DNA from: Luteimonas deserti
GTDB taxonomy: Bacteria; Pseudomonadota; Gammaproteobacteria; Xanthomonadales; Xanthomonadaceae
DNA length: 64,000 nt
Assembly (NCBI RefSeq): GCF_013425765.1
Contig: NZ_JACCJZ010000013.1
Location: 248,001-312,000 of the forward strand
Reading direction: 5' to 3'
The notes beneath the pieces were generated by a model. It had not been told where the DNA came from and did no database searches. It saw only the letters and a list, made by a program, of their open reading frames with translations. Positions 28,643-37,518 of this stretch are shown in pieces (position 1 is the first letter of the stretch; each line of letters starts with the position of its first letter). Made by a program: the position numbers and the translations under genes.

Positions 28643-29572
28643 ATGCTGGGAACCAGAAAAACCGCCACGCCCGCGATCGACGGCGCTGTCGCCCAGGGTG
28701 TGAGCTACGAGCTGACGCTGGCCGAGCGCGCGCGGCGCAGTGAGAAACGCGCGTGGGCGGTCGCCTGGTGCGCGATCGCGATGTCGCTGTTGCTGGCGGG
28801 TGGCTACTTCCTGTTCCTGCCGCTCAAGGAGCGCGTGCCTTACCTGGTGATGGCGGATCCGTACACCGGGACCGCGAGCGTCGCCAGATTGACAGGCGAC
28901 TTCCACGACCGCGATGTCACCACCGAGGAGGCGATCAACAAGAGCAACGTGGCGCAGTTCATTCTCGCCCGCGAATCCTACGATTCGGGTCTGATCGGCC
29001 AGCGCAACTGGCGGACGACGTTGTCGATGGCGGCCGCGGGTGTGGCACCGTCCTACATGAGCCTGCATTCGGACCAGAACCCGGAGCGGCCGGCGCGGCT
29101 GTATGGCGCCACGCGCTCGCTGCGGATACGAATTCTGAGCATCGTCCTGATCGGTGGAGGCGAGGGCCGGCGACCCACCGGTGCGACGGTGCGTTTTCAG
29201 CGCAGCATTTTCGACAAGTCGAACGGGCGCGCCCAGCCGCTCGACAACAAGATCGCGACGCTCGAGTTCACCTACAACGCGGACCTGCGGCTGAGCGATG
29301 AGGACCGCCTGCTGAACCCGCTCGGTTTCCGGGTCACGAACTACCGGGTCGACAACGATTTCGGCGCGGGCCCGGTGCCCGAGCGCGACGTGCCGGCCGC
29401 ATCTTTGCCCGCGGCGCCCGGGGCCGGCACGCCTCCGGCCCAGGACATGCTGTTCGACCCGGGAGCCGATGTGGGCGGCATGGCGACCGAAGGTGCCGTG
29501 CCGTGGTCTGGTGACGCGCCGCCCACCGCCCAGTCGCCCCCGGCGTCCAGTAACGGAGTAACCGAACGATGA
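28643..29572 (+). CDS. virB8: T4SS inner-membrane protein VirB8
   Basis: Bitopic inner-membrane scaffold of the secretion channel. The 309-residue protein has a cytoplasmic N terminus, one membrane helix (about 37-59, ending SLLLAGGYFLFLP) and a periplasmic VirB8 domain (about 60-230) with NKSNVAQFILARESYD. The last ~75 residues are a Pro/Ala-rich tail (LPAAPGAGTPPAQD) not found in the shorter VirB8 of conjugation systems, giving a long family member. ATG 28643 has AGG eight bases before it; GTG 28640 is also in frame. Its TGA overlaps the ATG of virB9 (ATGA). Confidence 0.93.
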   Translation: MLGTRKTATPAIDGAVAQGVSYELTLAERARRSEKRAWAVAWCAIAMSLLLAGGYFLFLPLKERVPYLVMADPYTGTASVARLTGDFHDRDVTTEEAINKSNVAQFILARESYDSGLIGQRNWRTTLSMAAAGVAPSYMSLHSDQNPERPARLYGATRSLRIRILSIVLIGGGEGRRPTGATVRFQRSIFDKSNGRAQPLDNKIATLEFTYNADLRLSDEDRLLNPLGFRVTNYRVDNDFGAGPVPERDVPAASLPAAPGAGTPPAQDMLFDPGADVGGMATEGAVPWSGDAPPTAQSPPASSNGVTER

Positions 29573-30339
29573 CGTGTTTCAGGAAGACGTGGTTCGCGCT
29601 CGTGATGTGCGCGCTCCTGTCGGCGATCCCGCTTCACGCGTCTGCGCAGGTCGTCGAGGAGTACGTCTACCGGCCCGACGAGGTGTACCAGGTGCGGACC
29701 GGGCTCGGTATCGCCACCCAGATCGAGCTCAGTCCCCACGAGCAGGTGCTGGACTACAGCATGGGATTCAGCGGCGGCTGGGAGATCAGCCGGCGTGACA
29801 ACGTCTTCTATGTCAAGCCGCGCAATGTCGACGTCGATACCAACTTGTTGGTGCGGACAGCGGCACATGCCTACATCTTCGAACTCAAAGTGGTGGCGAC
29901 GGACTGGCGCGCCCTGACCCAGGCGCGTGCGGCAGGCGTGCAGTACAAGGTCCGCTTCACCTACCCGAGCGACACCCGGTTCTCCGCCGCGAACGATGCG
30001 GCCGTCGAGGAGGTGACCGAACTCAGCACCCGGGTCCACCCCGACCGCGACTACTACTTCCAGTACGAATACACCCAGCATCGGAAGACGCCCCGCTGGC
30101 TGGTGCCGGCGACGGTGTACGACGACCGCCGTTTCACCTACATCCGCATGGGGGACCGCACACGTTTTCCCAGTGGCAACTTTCCCGCAGTCTTTGCCCG
30201 CGAGGGTGAGAACGGCGACGAGTTCGTGGTCAATTCCACGGTGGAGGGCGACACCATCGTGGTCCACGGCACATATCCGTATCTGATCGTCCGGCACGGC
30301 CGGAATGTGGTCGGACTGCGCAGGAGCCCCGAGCTGTGA
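29569..30339 (+). CDS. virB9: T4SS core complex protein VirB9
   Basis: Periplasmic component of the outer-membrane core ring with VirB7 and VirB10. The 256-residue protein has a signal peptide cut after ASA (about residue 26). The N-terminal domain includes YVYRPDEVYQVRTGLGIATQ, GFSGGWEISRRDN and YVKPRNVDVDTNLLV; the C-terminal beta-sandwich (about 160-256) carries TVYDDRRFTYIRM and the final VVHGTYPYLIVRHG, the segment that binds VirB7 in this family. It begins inside the virB8 stop (ATGA) and its own stop overlaps the GTG of virB10, so translation of virB8-9-10 is tightly linked. Confidence 0.95.
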   Translation: MTCFRKTWFALVMCALLSAIPLHASAQVVEEYVYRPDEVYQVRTGLGIATQIELSPHEQVLDYSMGFSGGWEISRRDNVFYVKPRNVDVDTNLLVRTAAHAYIFELKVVATDWRALTQARAAGVQYKVRFTYPSDTRFSAANDAAVEEVTELSTRVHPDRDYYFQYEYTQHRKTPRWLVPATVYDDRRFTYIRMGDRTRFPSGNFPAVFAREGENGDEFVVNSTVEGDTIVVHGTYPYLIVRHGRNVVGLRRSPEL

Positions 30340-31535
30340 ACGAACGTCCTTCGCCTCCCGGCGACACCGTGCAGCCGGCAGGTGCGCCTGCGGGCAATCC
30401 TTACCAGGACCGTGTGGCGCCCACGCCCGCGGATCTCGACGCCGGCGCCCCCTATCTGCAGACCGCGGAGGTGCAACGGCTCAATCGCAAGGCCCTTGTG
30501 TTCCTGGGCGCGATCGTGCTCGTGCTGGGCGCGTTTGCCGTGTGGCTGTTTTCAGGTGACAGCTCCGCGCCAGAGGCCGCACGTGCGCGTCCCCAGGCCG
30601 AGCAGATCGTCATTCCGGCGGCACCGCGTGATCTGCCCGAACTGCCTGAGGCCCGGCCGGCGCCGCCGCCGGAGTTGCCGCCACTGCCGGTCATCGATGA
30701 CGAGCGCAGCGCCGTCGCCGGGGGCGGCATGCCCGGCGCAGGCCTGGCCGGCGACATGTTCTCCGGAAGCGAGATCAGCTCGCTGCTGGAGCGTCGCATG
30801 CAGGACGCATCGATGGACCGGGACGGCGATACCGGGGCTGGCGCCGCCGGCGGAGCGAACGCCGGTCTGATGGCGGGCATGATGCCCGGGCAGATGGAAG
30901 AAAGCCGCGGGCCGCCCTCCGGGCCCACGTCCGCGCAGCCGCTCTACAACCCCGACACGCTGCTGCTGCGTGGCACGTACATCCGTTGCATCCTGCAATC
31001 GCGGGTGATCAGCGATTTCCCCGGCTACACCTCGTGCATCGTCACCGAGCCGGTGTACTCCGTGAACGGACGTCGCCTGCTGCTGCCGCGCGGCTCCAAG
31101 GTGATGGGTTACTACAACTCGGACAGCGTCATCGGTGACCGCGCCGCGATCGTCTGGGACCGCATCACCACGCCTACGGGTCTCGACGTCAACATGATGA
31201 GTCCGGGCGTCGATGCACTCGGTGCGGCCGGCAACGAGGGCCACTACACCGCGCATTGGGGCCAGCGCATCACCTCCGCGCTGCTGATCAGCATGCTCAG
31301 CGACGCGTTCAAGTACGTGGGCGCGAAGAACGGGCCGCAGTCCACCACCTTCGGGGGCGGCGGCTTCGCGGTGCAGAACCCGTACGAGAGCAACACCGCG
31401 CGCACGATGGAGCGCCTGGCCAACCTTGCCCTCGAGCGCAACATGAGCCGGCCGCCGACGGTGACCATCAACCAGGGAGCACTGCTCAACGTCTATGTGG
31501 CCCGCGACGTCGACTTCTCCGCGGTCGTGCGGTGA
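30336..31535 (+). CDS. virB10: T4SS channel protein VirB10
   Basis: Spans both membranes and lines the channel. The 399-residue protein has a cytoplasmic N terminus, one inner-membrane helix (about 53-73), a Pro-rich periplasmic linker (about 100-125, PPPELPPLPVIDDE) and the C-terminal TrbI/VirB10 beta-barrel domain (about 205-395) with LLLRGTYIRCILQSRVISDF, TEPVYSVNGRRLLLPRGSKV and NQGALLNVYVARDVDF. Start is GTG 30336 overlapping the virB9 stop (GTGA). The virB11 gene follows after 12 bases. Confidence 0.95.
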   Translation: MNERPSPPGDTVQPAGAPAGNPYQDRVAPTPADLDAGAPYLQTAEVQRLNRKALVFLGAIVLVLGAFAVWLFSGDSSAPEAARARPQAEQIVIPAAPRDLPELPEARPAPPPELPPLPVIDDERSAVAGGGMPGAGLAGDMFSGSEISSLLERRMQDASMDRDGDTGAGAAGGANAGLMAGMMPGQMEESRGPPSGPTSAQPLYNPDTLLLRGTYIRCILQSRVISDFPGYTSCIVTEPVYSVNGRRLLLPRGSKVMGYYNSDSVIGDRAAIVWDRITTPTGLDVNMMSPGVDALGAAGNEGHYTAHWGQRITSALLISMLSDAFKYVGAKNGPQSTTFGGGGFAVQNPYESNTARTMERLANLALERNMSRPPTVTINQGALLNVYVARDVDFSAVVR

Positions 31536-31547
31536 GCGCCTGAATCG

Positions 31548-32585
31548 ATGGACAGCACGCCCGCCCCGGTCGCCCAGGTCTCGAACCAGTTCCTCGAGTA
31601 CCAGTACGAGGTGCTCGGCATCGGCCGGCACATGCAGTCTTCGGACGTCACCGAGATCTGCATCAACCGTCCCGGCGAGCTGTACCTCGAAACCCGCGAC
31701 GGCTGGCAACGGATGGAAGTGCCGTCGCTGACCTTCGAGCGGGCCCGCCAGTTCTGCACATCGATCGTCAACGAGAGCAATACCGGGCAGCGCATCACCG
31801 ACGTCGACCCGATGGTGTCGCTGACGTTTCCGACCGGGCAGCGGGCTCAATTCGTGATTCCACCCGCCTGTGACAGCGGCCGGGTGTCGATCACCATCCG
31901 GCTGCCGGCGAAGTTCAGCAAGTCGCTCGAGCAGTACGACCAGGACGGCTTTTTCGACGAGATTCTCGAGCAGGCTCCGTCCATAAGCGAACACGACCAG
32001 GAACTGCTGGTCCTGCGCCGTGAGCGCAACTATGCCGAGTTCTTCCGGCGCGCCGTGCGATACCACAAGAACATCGTGGTGGCCGGCGCCACCGGCAGCG
32101 GCAAGACCACGTTCATGAAGTCGCTGGTGAACCACATTCCCGAGCAGGAACGTCTCGTGACGATCGAGGACGCGCGTGAGCTGTTCCTCACCCAGCCGAA
32201 CGTGGTGCACCTGCTGTATTCCAAGGGCGGACAGAGCGCGAGCAACGTCACCGCCAAGACCTGCATGGAGGCCTGCCTGCGCATGAAGCCCGACAGGATC
32301 ATCCTGGCCGAGCTGCGTGGCGACGAATCCTTCTACTTCATCCGCAACTGCGCCTCCGGCCATCCGGGCTCGATCACCAGCTGTCATGCCGGCAGCACCG
32401 GTCAGACCTGGGACCAGCTGGCCCTGATGGTCAAGGCGTCGGCGGAAGGATCGGGTCTCGAATTCGAAGTGATCAAGCGCCTGCTGCGGATGACCATCGA
32501 CATCGTGGTCCACATCAAGGCCCATGCCGGACGCCGCTACATCACCGGGATCGACTTCGACCCCGAGCGGAGCCTGGCGGCATGA
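31548..32585 (+). CDS. virB11: T4SS hexameric ATPase VirB11
   Basis: Cytoplasmic secretion ATPase that switches between pilus assembly and substrate transport. The 345-residue protein has the N-terminal domain (about 1-150), Walker A AGATGSGKTT with Lys186, the Asp box VTIEDARELFL, Walker B-type RIILAELRGDE and the His box SCHAGST. All catalytic features are intact. The stop codon overlaps the ATG of a 30-codon frame (ATGA at 32582-32585) that leads to virB1. Confidence 0.96.
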   Translation: MDSTPAPVAQVSNQFLEYQYEVLGIGRHMQSSDVTEICINRPGELYLETRDGWQRMEVPSLTFERARQFCTSIVNESNTGQRITDVDPMVSLTFPTGQRAQFVIPPACDSGRVSITIRLPAKFSKSLEQYDQDGFFDEILEQAPSISEHDQELLVLRRERNYAEFFRRAVRYHKNIVVAGATGSGKTTFMKSLVNHIPEQERLVTIEDARELFLTQPNVVHLLYSKGGQSASNVTAKTCMEACLRMKPDRIILAELRGDESFYFIRNCASGHPGSITSCHAGSTGQTWDQLALMVKASAEGSGLEFEVIKRLLRMTIDIVVHIKAHAGRRYITGIDFDPERSLAA

Positions 32586-32674
32586 GCGAGTTGATCGACC
32601 ACCGTTGGCCTCAGTCCGCAATGGCGGGCGCGGATGCATCCCGCAGGGCCGCACCGAGCAGGGAGGGCCGCTGA
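32582..32674 (+). CDS. 30-codon coupling ORF between virB11 and virB1
   Basis: A tiny frame that fills exactly the gap between virB11 and virB1. Its ATG overlaps the virB11 stop (ATGA), and its TGA shares an A with the virB1 start (TGATG at 32672-32676). The predicted peptide starts MSELIDHRWPQ and is Arg- and Ala-rich, with no domain. The geometry is that of a leader or relay ORF that hands ribosomes from virB11 to virB1. The virB1 site GGGAGGG lies inside its 3' end. It may have no function as a peptide. Confidence 0.45.
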   Translation: MSELIDHRWPQSAMAGADASRRAAPSREGR

Positions 32675-33510
32675 TGCTGCCAGGTCTGGAACTGATGGGC
32701 TGCACGGGGCTCGCCGTGCCCGCAGAGGTGATGCATCACGTGGTGCGCGTGGAGTCCTCCTACAACCCCTATGCGATCGGCGTCGTGGGTGGCCGCCTCG
32801 CCAGGCAGCCGCGCAGCCTCGGCGAGGCGGTCTCGACGGTTCGCATGCTGGAGCAGGGCGGCTACAACTATTCGCTCGGCCTGGCGCAGGTCAACAAACA
32901 CAATCTGGCCGCATACGGATTGCAGAACCACGAGCAGGCGTTCGATATCTGCCCGAACCTGCGCGCCGGCTCACGGATTCTGGCCGAGTGCTACGGCCGC
33001 GCCGGCCGTGACTGGGGCAAGGCGTTCAGCTGCTACTACTCCGGCAATTTCGTCACCGGCTTCCGACACGGTTATGTGCAGAAGGTGTTCGCCTCATGGA
33101 GCGCAGTCGGTGCCGCGCAACCGGGCAGCGCGGTTGCTTCTGCGATCCCCGTGATCCCTCGCGCGGCCCCGGGCAGCGTAGCGGCGGTCGCGATCGACGC
33201 GGGTGCGTCGGTCGTCGCACGCCGAATTCAGGAGGCGAACAGTCAGCGCGGTGCCGCTCCGCTGACTGCAGCGCCCGCCCCCGAGGGTGACGTCACCGAC
33301 AGCGGCGCGGGTCACGCTGCAATCGCTTCGGCGCGACCGGGGACAGCCGCGCCCTCTGACAACGCGGAGGGGCCCGTTCGCGTGCAGCTGGTATCGGCTG
33401 CGCCGCGGGCTGCGCGATCGACAGCGCCTGCTCAGCCGGCCCAGCTTCGGCGAACCGAAGCCGATTCCCAGCCGGCAGCGTCGCAGCGGGATGCGGCATT
33501 CGTGTTCTGA
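32674..33510 (+). CDS. virB1: T4SS lytic transglycosylase VirB1
   Basis: Peptidoglycan lytic transglycosylase that opens the cell wall for assembly of the machine. The SLT fold covers about residues 15-145: catalytic Glu27 in HVVRVESSYNPYAIGVV, GYNYSLGLAQVNKHNLAAYG, CPNLRAGSRILAECY and YYSGNFVTGF. The remaining ~130 residues are a disordered Ala/Pro/Ser-rich tail. No clear Sec signal peptide precedes the catalytic domain at this start (MLPGLELMGC), so how it reaches the periplasm is not evident. ATG 32674 has GGGAGGG upstream. The position after virB11 instead of at the operon front is typical of Xanthomonadales systems. Confidence 0.92.
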   Translation: MLPGLELMGCTGLAVPAEVMHHVVRVESSYNPYAIGVVGGRLARQPRSLGEAVSTVRMLEQGGYNYSLGLAQVNKHNLAAYGLQNHEQAFDICPNLRAGSRILAECYGRAGRDWGKAFSCYYSGNFVTGFRHGYVQKVFASWSAVGAAQPGSAVASAIPVIPRAAPGSVAAVAIDAGASVVARRIQEANSQRGAAPLTAAPAPEGDVTDSGAGHAAIASARPGTAAPSDNAEGPVRVQLVSAAPRAARSTAPAQPAQLRRTEADSQPAASQRDAAFVF

Positions 33511-33574
33511 CCAGGGCCACCGCGACGCCGGGTGTTCCGTCCACAGTTTTCCATCCACCACGAGGGGCAAGGTA

Positions 33575-33934
33575 ATGAAGACCACAATTCGCCGTCACCG
33601 CACCGCTGTCATCACCGCCGCGGCCACCGTTCTCGCTGCGGCGCCGATGTGGGCGCTGGCGCAGGACGGGACGGGCGCAACCGGCCGGGTGCAGACCTTC
33701 TTCACCAACATCAACGCGCTGCTCAACGTCGCCTCGATCGCGGTGGTCACCATCGCCATCATCTTTGCCGGCTATCAGATCGCCTTCAACCACAAGCGCA
33801 TCAGCGACGTCGCGCCTGTGCTGATCGGCGGATTCCTCATCGGCGCCGCCGCGCAGATCGCCAAGATGCTGCTGCCGGAGGACGTCACGTCCACGGCCGC
33901 GCTCGTCGGCCAGGCGTTGCAGCACTGTGCGTAA
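33575..33934 (+). CDS. virB2: T4SS major pilin VirB2
   Basis: Pilin subunit of 119 residues. A long signal peptide (through WALAQD, about residue 30) precedes a mature ~88-residue protein with two hydrophobic helices: ALLNVASIAVVTIAIIFAGY and the second PVLIGGFLIGAAAQIAKML, joined by the short polar loop NHKRISD. This is the VirB2/TrbC fold. GAGGGG lies before the ATG. It overlaps virB3 by 8 bases. Confidence 0.92.
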   Translation: MKTTIRRHRTAVITAAATVLAAAPMWALAQDGTGATGRVQTFFTNINALLNVASIAVVTIAIIFAGYQIAFNHKRISDVAPVLIGGFLIGAAAQIAKMLLPEDVTSTAALVGQALQHCA

Positions 33935-34244
33935 GAACGTCCTCTTCAGGGGGTGCACACGCCCGGCGATGTTCCTGGGCGTGCCGTACATGCCGTTCGC
34001 GATCGCGGCCGGCGCGTGCCTCCTGCTGACGTTCTACATCAACATGTTCTTCCTGGCCCTGCTGCCGGTGGTCATCATGGTCATGCGACAGATGGCGCGT
34101 CGCGACGAAATGATCTTCCGTCTGCTCGGGCTGCGCTGGATGTTCCGGGCCAAGGTGCGGAACATCCGGCATCACAACGGCATGTGGGTGTTCACGCCCA
34201 ACGCCTATCGCGACCGCATCCACGACGGCGCGAGGGAGTCCTGA
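33927..34244 (+). CDS. virB3: T4SS inner-membrane protein VirB3
   Basis: Small membrane protein (105 residues) that works with VirB4. It begins with a VirB3-type N terminus (NVLFRGCTRPAMFLGVPY), then a hydrophobic hairpin (about residues 22-53), and a basic cytoplasmic tail (MRQMARRDEMIFRLLGLRW). The GTG start lies inside the 3' end of virB2 and the virB4 start is 4 bases after its stop, consistent with coupled translation. Confidence 0.92.
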   Translation: MRKNVLFRGCTRPAMFLGVPYMPFAIAAGACLLLTFYINMFFLALLPVVIMVMRQMARRDEMIFRLLGLRWMFRAKVRNIRHHNGMWVFTPNAYRDRIHDGARES

Positions 34245-34247
34245 TCC

Positions 34248-36710
34248 ATGCTGGCGCCCGATATCTCGATTACCGAGTTCATTCCGCTTTCGGCCCATGT
34301 GTCGCCGAACGTGATCAAGACGACGGGCGGTGACTACCTGCTGACCTGGCGGCTCGACGGCCTGCCGTTCGTCGGCCGGGAGGAATGGGAGCTCGAGCAC
34401 CGGCACGGCACCTTCAACAGGATGCTGCAGACGTTGCGCGCACCGGACTTCGTCAACGTCGCGTTCTGGGTGCACGACATCCGGCGCCGCGGCCGGGTCA
34501 GCATGGGGGGGCATCAGCGCCAGCCTTTCAATCAGGATCTCTCGGACGCCTACCTGGCCGCCTTGTCCGCGCAGAAGATCATGCAGAACGAGCTGTACCT
34601 GACGATGCTCTACCGCCCGATCGTCAGCGGCAAGAAATTCGTCGAGAAGTCAACCAACCTCACGCGTCTGCAGGCCGAGCAGGACCAGGCGGTCGCCAAG
34701 CTTCTCGAGCTCGTGGGTAACGCGGAGGCGGTGCTCAAGGATTACGCGCCTGCGCGGCTCGGGATGTACGAGGCCGAGAACGGTGTGGTGTTCTCCGAAA
34801 CGCTGGAGTTCTTCGCCTATCTGCTCAACCGGATCCAGGAACCGGTGCCGGTCCTCAGGGCGCCGATCTGCGACTACCTGCCGGTGAGCCGGCATACCTT
34901 CTCGGCCCGGACGGGTGATTTCGTGGTCACCACGCCCGGTGGCAGCAACGAGTTCGGCGCCATTCTCAACATCAAGGAGTTCACCGACGCCACGTGGCCC
35001 GGCATCCTCAACAATCTCAAGTATCTCGATTTCGAGTACGTCATCACCCACTCGTTCAGCCCGATGGGGCGACAGGACGCACTCAAGGTGCTGGACCGCA
35101 CCAAGGGCATGATGATTTCGTCGGGCGACAAGGCGGTGAGCCAGATCGCGGAGCTCGATGGCGCGATGGACCAGGTCGCGTCCGGCAACTTCGTGCTGGG
35201 CGAGTACCACTTCATCATGGCGCTATACGCGGCCGACCAGCAGACGCTCGCCCACAACATCTCGGCGACGCGGGCCGAGCTGTCCAACGCCGGCTTCATC
35301 TCGGTCAAGGAGGATCTGGCGGTCTGCGCCTCGTTCTACTCGCAGCTCCCCGGCAACTGGAAGTTCCGTACGCGTCTGGCCAATATCAGCTCGCTGAATT
35401 TCCTCGGTCTGTCGCCCCTGCACAACTTCGCCACCGGCAAGCGCGACAACAATCCCTGGGGCGACGCGGTCACGGTATTGCAGACGACGAACGGGCAGCC
35501 GTACTACTTCAATTTCCACGCCACCCATCCGGCGGAGAATTCACTCGGCGAGAAGGCCATCGCCAACACGATGGTCATCGGCAAGTCCGGCACCGGCAAG
35601 ACCGCGCTGATCAACTTCCTGCTGAGTCAGGTCCAGAAGTTCGATCCGGTGCCCACGATCTTCTTCTTCGACAAGGACCGCGGAGCGGAGATCTTCGTGC
35701 GCGCCTGCGGCGGGGCCTATCTGGCGCTCGAGAACGGAGAGCCGACCGGTTTCAACCCGTTCCAGTGCGAGGCCACGGACGCGAACGTGCAATTCCTGGC
35801 GGGGCTGATCAAGGTCCTCGCGGGCAAGAGCCACTACTCGGCGCGCGAGGACGAGGACATCTTCCGCGCCGTGGAGAACATCCTCGACATGCCCCTGCCG
35901 CTTCGCAGCATGAGCAATTTCCAGAAGAGCCTTCCCAACATGGGCGACGACGGTCTGTATGCGCGTCTGCGCAAGTGGACCGCCGGCAATGCGCTGGGCT
36001 GGGTGTTCGACAATCCGGCCGACATCATCGATCTGGAGCGCGCGAGCATCATCGGGTTCGACTACACCGAAGTGCTGGACAATCCCGAGGTGCGGGTCCC
36101 GGTCATCAACTATCTGCTGCATCGTCTCGAAGGACTGATCGACGGGCGGCGCCTGATCTATGTGATGGACGAGTTCTGGAAGATTCTCGACGGCGGCGGC
36201 GCCTTGAAGGACTTCGCGAAGAACAAGCAGAAAACCATCCGCAAGCAGAACGGCCTGGGGATCTTCGCCACTCAGAGCCCGGAGGATGCGCTCTCGAGCG
36301 ATATCTCCGCAGCGCTGATCGAGCAGACCGCGACCCTGATCCTGCTGCCCAATCCGAACGCGGCGCGCGACGACTACATCGAAGGCCTCAAGCTTACCGA
36401 GGCCGAATTCGAGGTCGTGCGCAGCCTGGACGAGCGTTCGCGCGCGTTCCTCGTCAAGCAGGGCCATGCATCGGCGGTCTGCCAGCTCAACCTGCGCGGT
36501 ATGGACGACGTGCTCGCAGTGATCTCGTCCAGTACCGACAACATCGAGGTGATGCACCGCGTCGTCGACGCGGAGGCTGCCCGACAGGGCGTCGACCGGT
36601 CGGACCTCGCGCCGCCCGATTGGTTGCCCGCATTCTACGAGCAGCGCAAAGGCTCCGGCCGCGCACCCGCCGCCCGCACGTCCGGCGGGCGCCGGAGCGT
36701 CACCGCATGA
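34248..36710 (+). CDS. virB4: T4SS ATPase VirB4
   Basis: The largest ATPase of the secretion system; it acts at the inner membrane to power pilus biogenesis and transport. The 820-residue protein has the CagE/TrbE/VirB4 N-terminal domain (about 1-400), Walker A IGKSGTGKTALINF with Lys451, and Walker B LIYVMDEFWKIL at about 637-647, then ATQSPEDALSSDIS in the arginine-finger region. Length and motifs are standard. Its TGA overlaps a possible upstream ATG (36707) of virB5. Confidence 0.96.
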   Translation: MLAPDISITEFIPLSAHVSPNVIKTTGGDYLLTWRLDGLPFVGREEWELEHRHGTFNRMLQTLRAPDFVNVAFWVHDIRRRGRVSMGGHQRQPFNQDLSDAYLAALSAQKIMQNELYLTMLYRPIVSGKKFVEKSTNLTRLQAEQDQAVAKLLELVGNAEAVLKDYAPARLGMYEAENGVVFSETLEFFAYLLNRIQEPVPVLRAPICDYLPVSRHTFSARTGDFVVTTPGGSNEFGAILNIKEFTDATWPGILNNLKYLDFEYVITHSFSPMGRQDALKVLDRTKGMMISSGDKAVSQIAELDGAMDQVASGNFVLGEYHFIMALYAADQQTLAHNISATRAELSNAGFISVKEDLAVCASFYSQLPGNWKFRTRLANISSLNFLGLSPLHNFATGKRDNNPWGDAVTVLQTTNGQPYYFNFHATHPAENSLGEKAIANTMVIGKSGTGKTALINFLLSQVQKFDPVPTIFFFDKDRGAEIFVRACGGAYLALENGEPTGFNPFQCEATDANVQFLAGLIKVLAGKSHYSAREDEDIFRAVENILDMPLPLRSMSNFQKSLPNMGDDGLYARLRKWTAGNALGWVFDNPADIIDLERASIIGFDYTEVLDNPEVRVPVINYLLHRLEGLIDGRRLIYVMDEFWKILDGGGALKDFAKNKQKTIRKQNGLGIFATQSPEDALSSDISAALIEQTATLILLPNPNAARDDYIEGLKLTEAEFEVVRSLDERSRAFLVKQGHASAVCQLNLRGMDDVLAVISSSTDNIEVMHRVVDAEAARQGVDRSDLAPPDWLPAFYEQRKGSGRAPAARTSGGRRSVTA

Positions 36711-36745
36711 TCGTTCGCCTCTTCCAACAACCGGAGGGATGTTCC

Positions 36746-37498
36746 ATGAGCACCACCACGCCCCGTCCCGGCGCGCCCGCGCGTCTTGCCCAGGATTTCG
36801 AACGCACGTTCGGCATCAGTGCCCGCTGGCCGCGTATCGGGCGTCGCGTCTCGCTCGGCCTCGCGATCGCCGCGATACTGGCCACGGGGGCCGCCGCGGC
36901 GGCCTGGCAGGTCAACGACCAGAGGGCGGTCAGTGAGCTCCAGCGGATCCGCCAGGGCGTTGGCGGAGGAACCAGTGCGAACGCGGTGGGCGAGTTGCAG
37001 AGCCTGAACTCGAAGCTCCAGCTGGACATCCGCTCTGGCGGCGAGACGGCTGACGTGCTCGAGGCGCCGACAGGTGACGGCCGCCTCGACAGCGCCCCCA
37101 CCGCATCGATGGCCCGGATCGAGACTCTCTGCCCGACCGGCCCCTCCACCACGCTGGGCGAACAGCAACGCCTGCTCTGTCAGGAGCTCGTCCGTACCGA
37201 GCTGGCGCAGTACGCCTTCTCGATGAAGATGTTCGAGCGCGCCGCCGAACATCATCGCAAGTTGCAGGAGATCGAGCAGCGCAGGCGCGGGTTGGGCGAG
37301 AAGGACTACGGAGACCTGCAGTACAACACCAACGAATTGCTGGCGCTGACCGCGCTCATGGACAACGAGCGGGATCGCTACCAGACCTACATGCGGGCCT
37401 ACGAGGCACGCATCGCGCACATCAAGCACGCTCAGGTCGCCCTGACCAGGAACGCGTTCAAGGGTGGGGGCGGACTAACCCTGCCCGTGTCCCTCTAA
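36746..37498 (+). CDS. virB5: Probable T4SS VirB5 (minor pilus subunit)
   Basis: A 250-residue protein assigned mainly by position between virB4 and virB6. The N terminus (about 1-35, basic) is followed by a hydrophobic helix VSLGLAIAAILATGAAAAAW that is either an uncleaved anchor or a late signal. The mature part is mostly alpha helical with a Cys pair (ETLCPTGPS and RLLCQEL) and a long charged coiled coil (HHRKLQEIEQRRRGLGEKDY). VirB5 proteins are helical bundles at the pilus tip and vary widely in sequence. ATG 36746 follows GGAGGG; ATG 36707 overlaps the virB4 stop and would add 13 residues. Confidence 0.75.
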   Translation: MSTTTPRPGAPARLAQDFERTFGISARWPRIGRRVSLGLAIAAILATGAAAAAWQVNDQRAVSELQRIRQGVGGGTSANAVGELQSLNSKLQLDIRSGGETADVLEAPTGDGRLDSAPTASMARIETLCPTGPSTTLGEQQRLLCQELVRTELAQYAFSMKMFERAAEHHRKLQEIEQRRRGLGEKDYGDLQYNTNELLALTALMDNERDRYQTYMRAYEARIAHIKHAQVALTRNAFKGGGGLTLPVSL

Positions 37499-37518
37499 GT
37501 GATCACGGAGTAGAGAAA

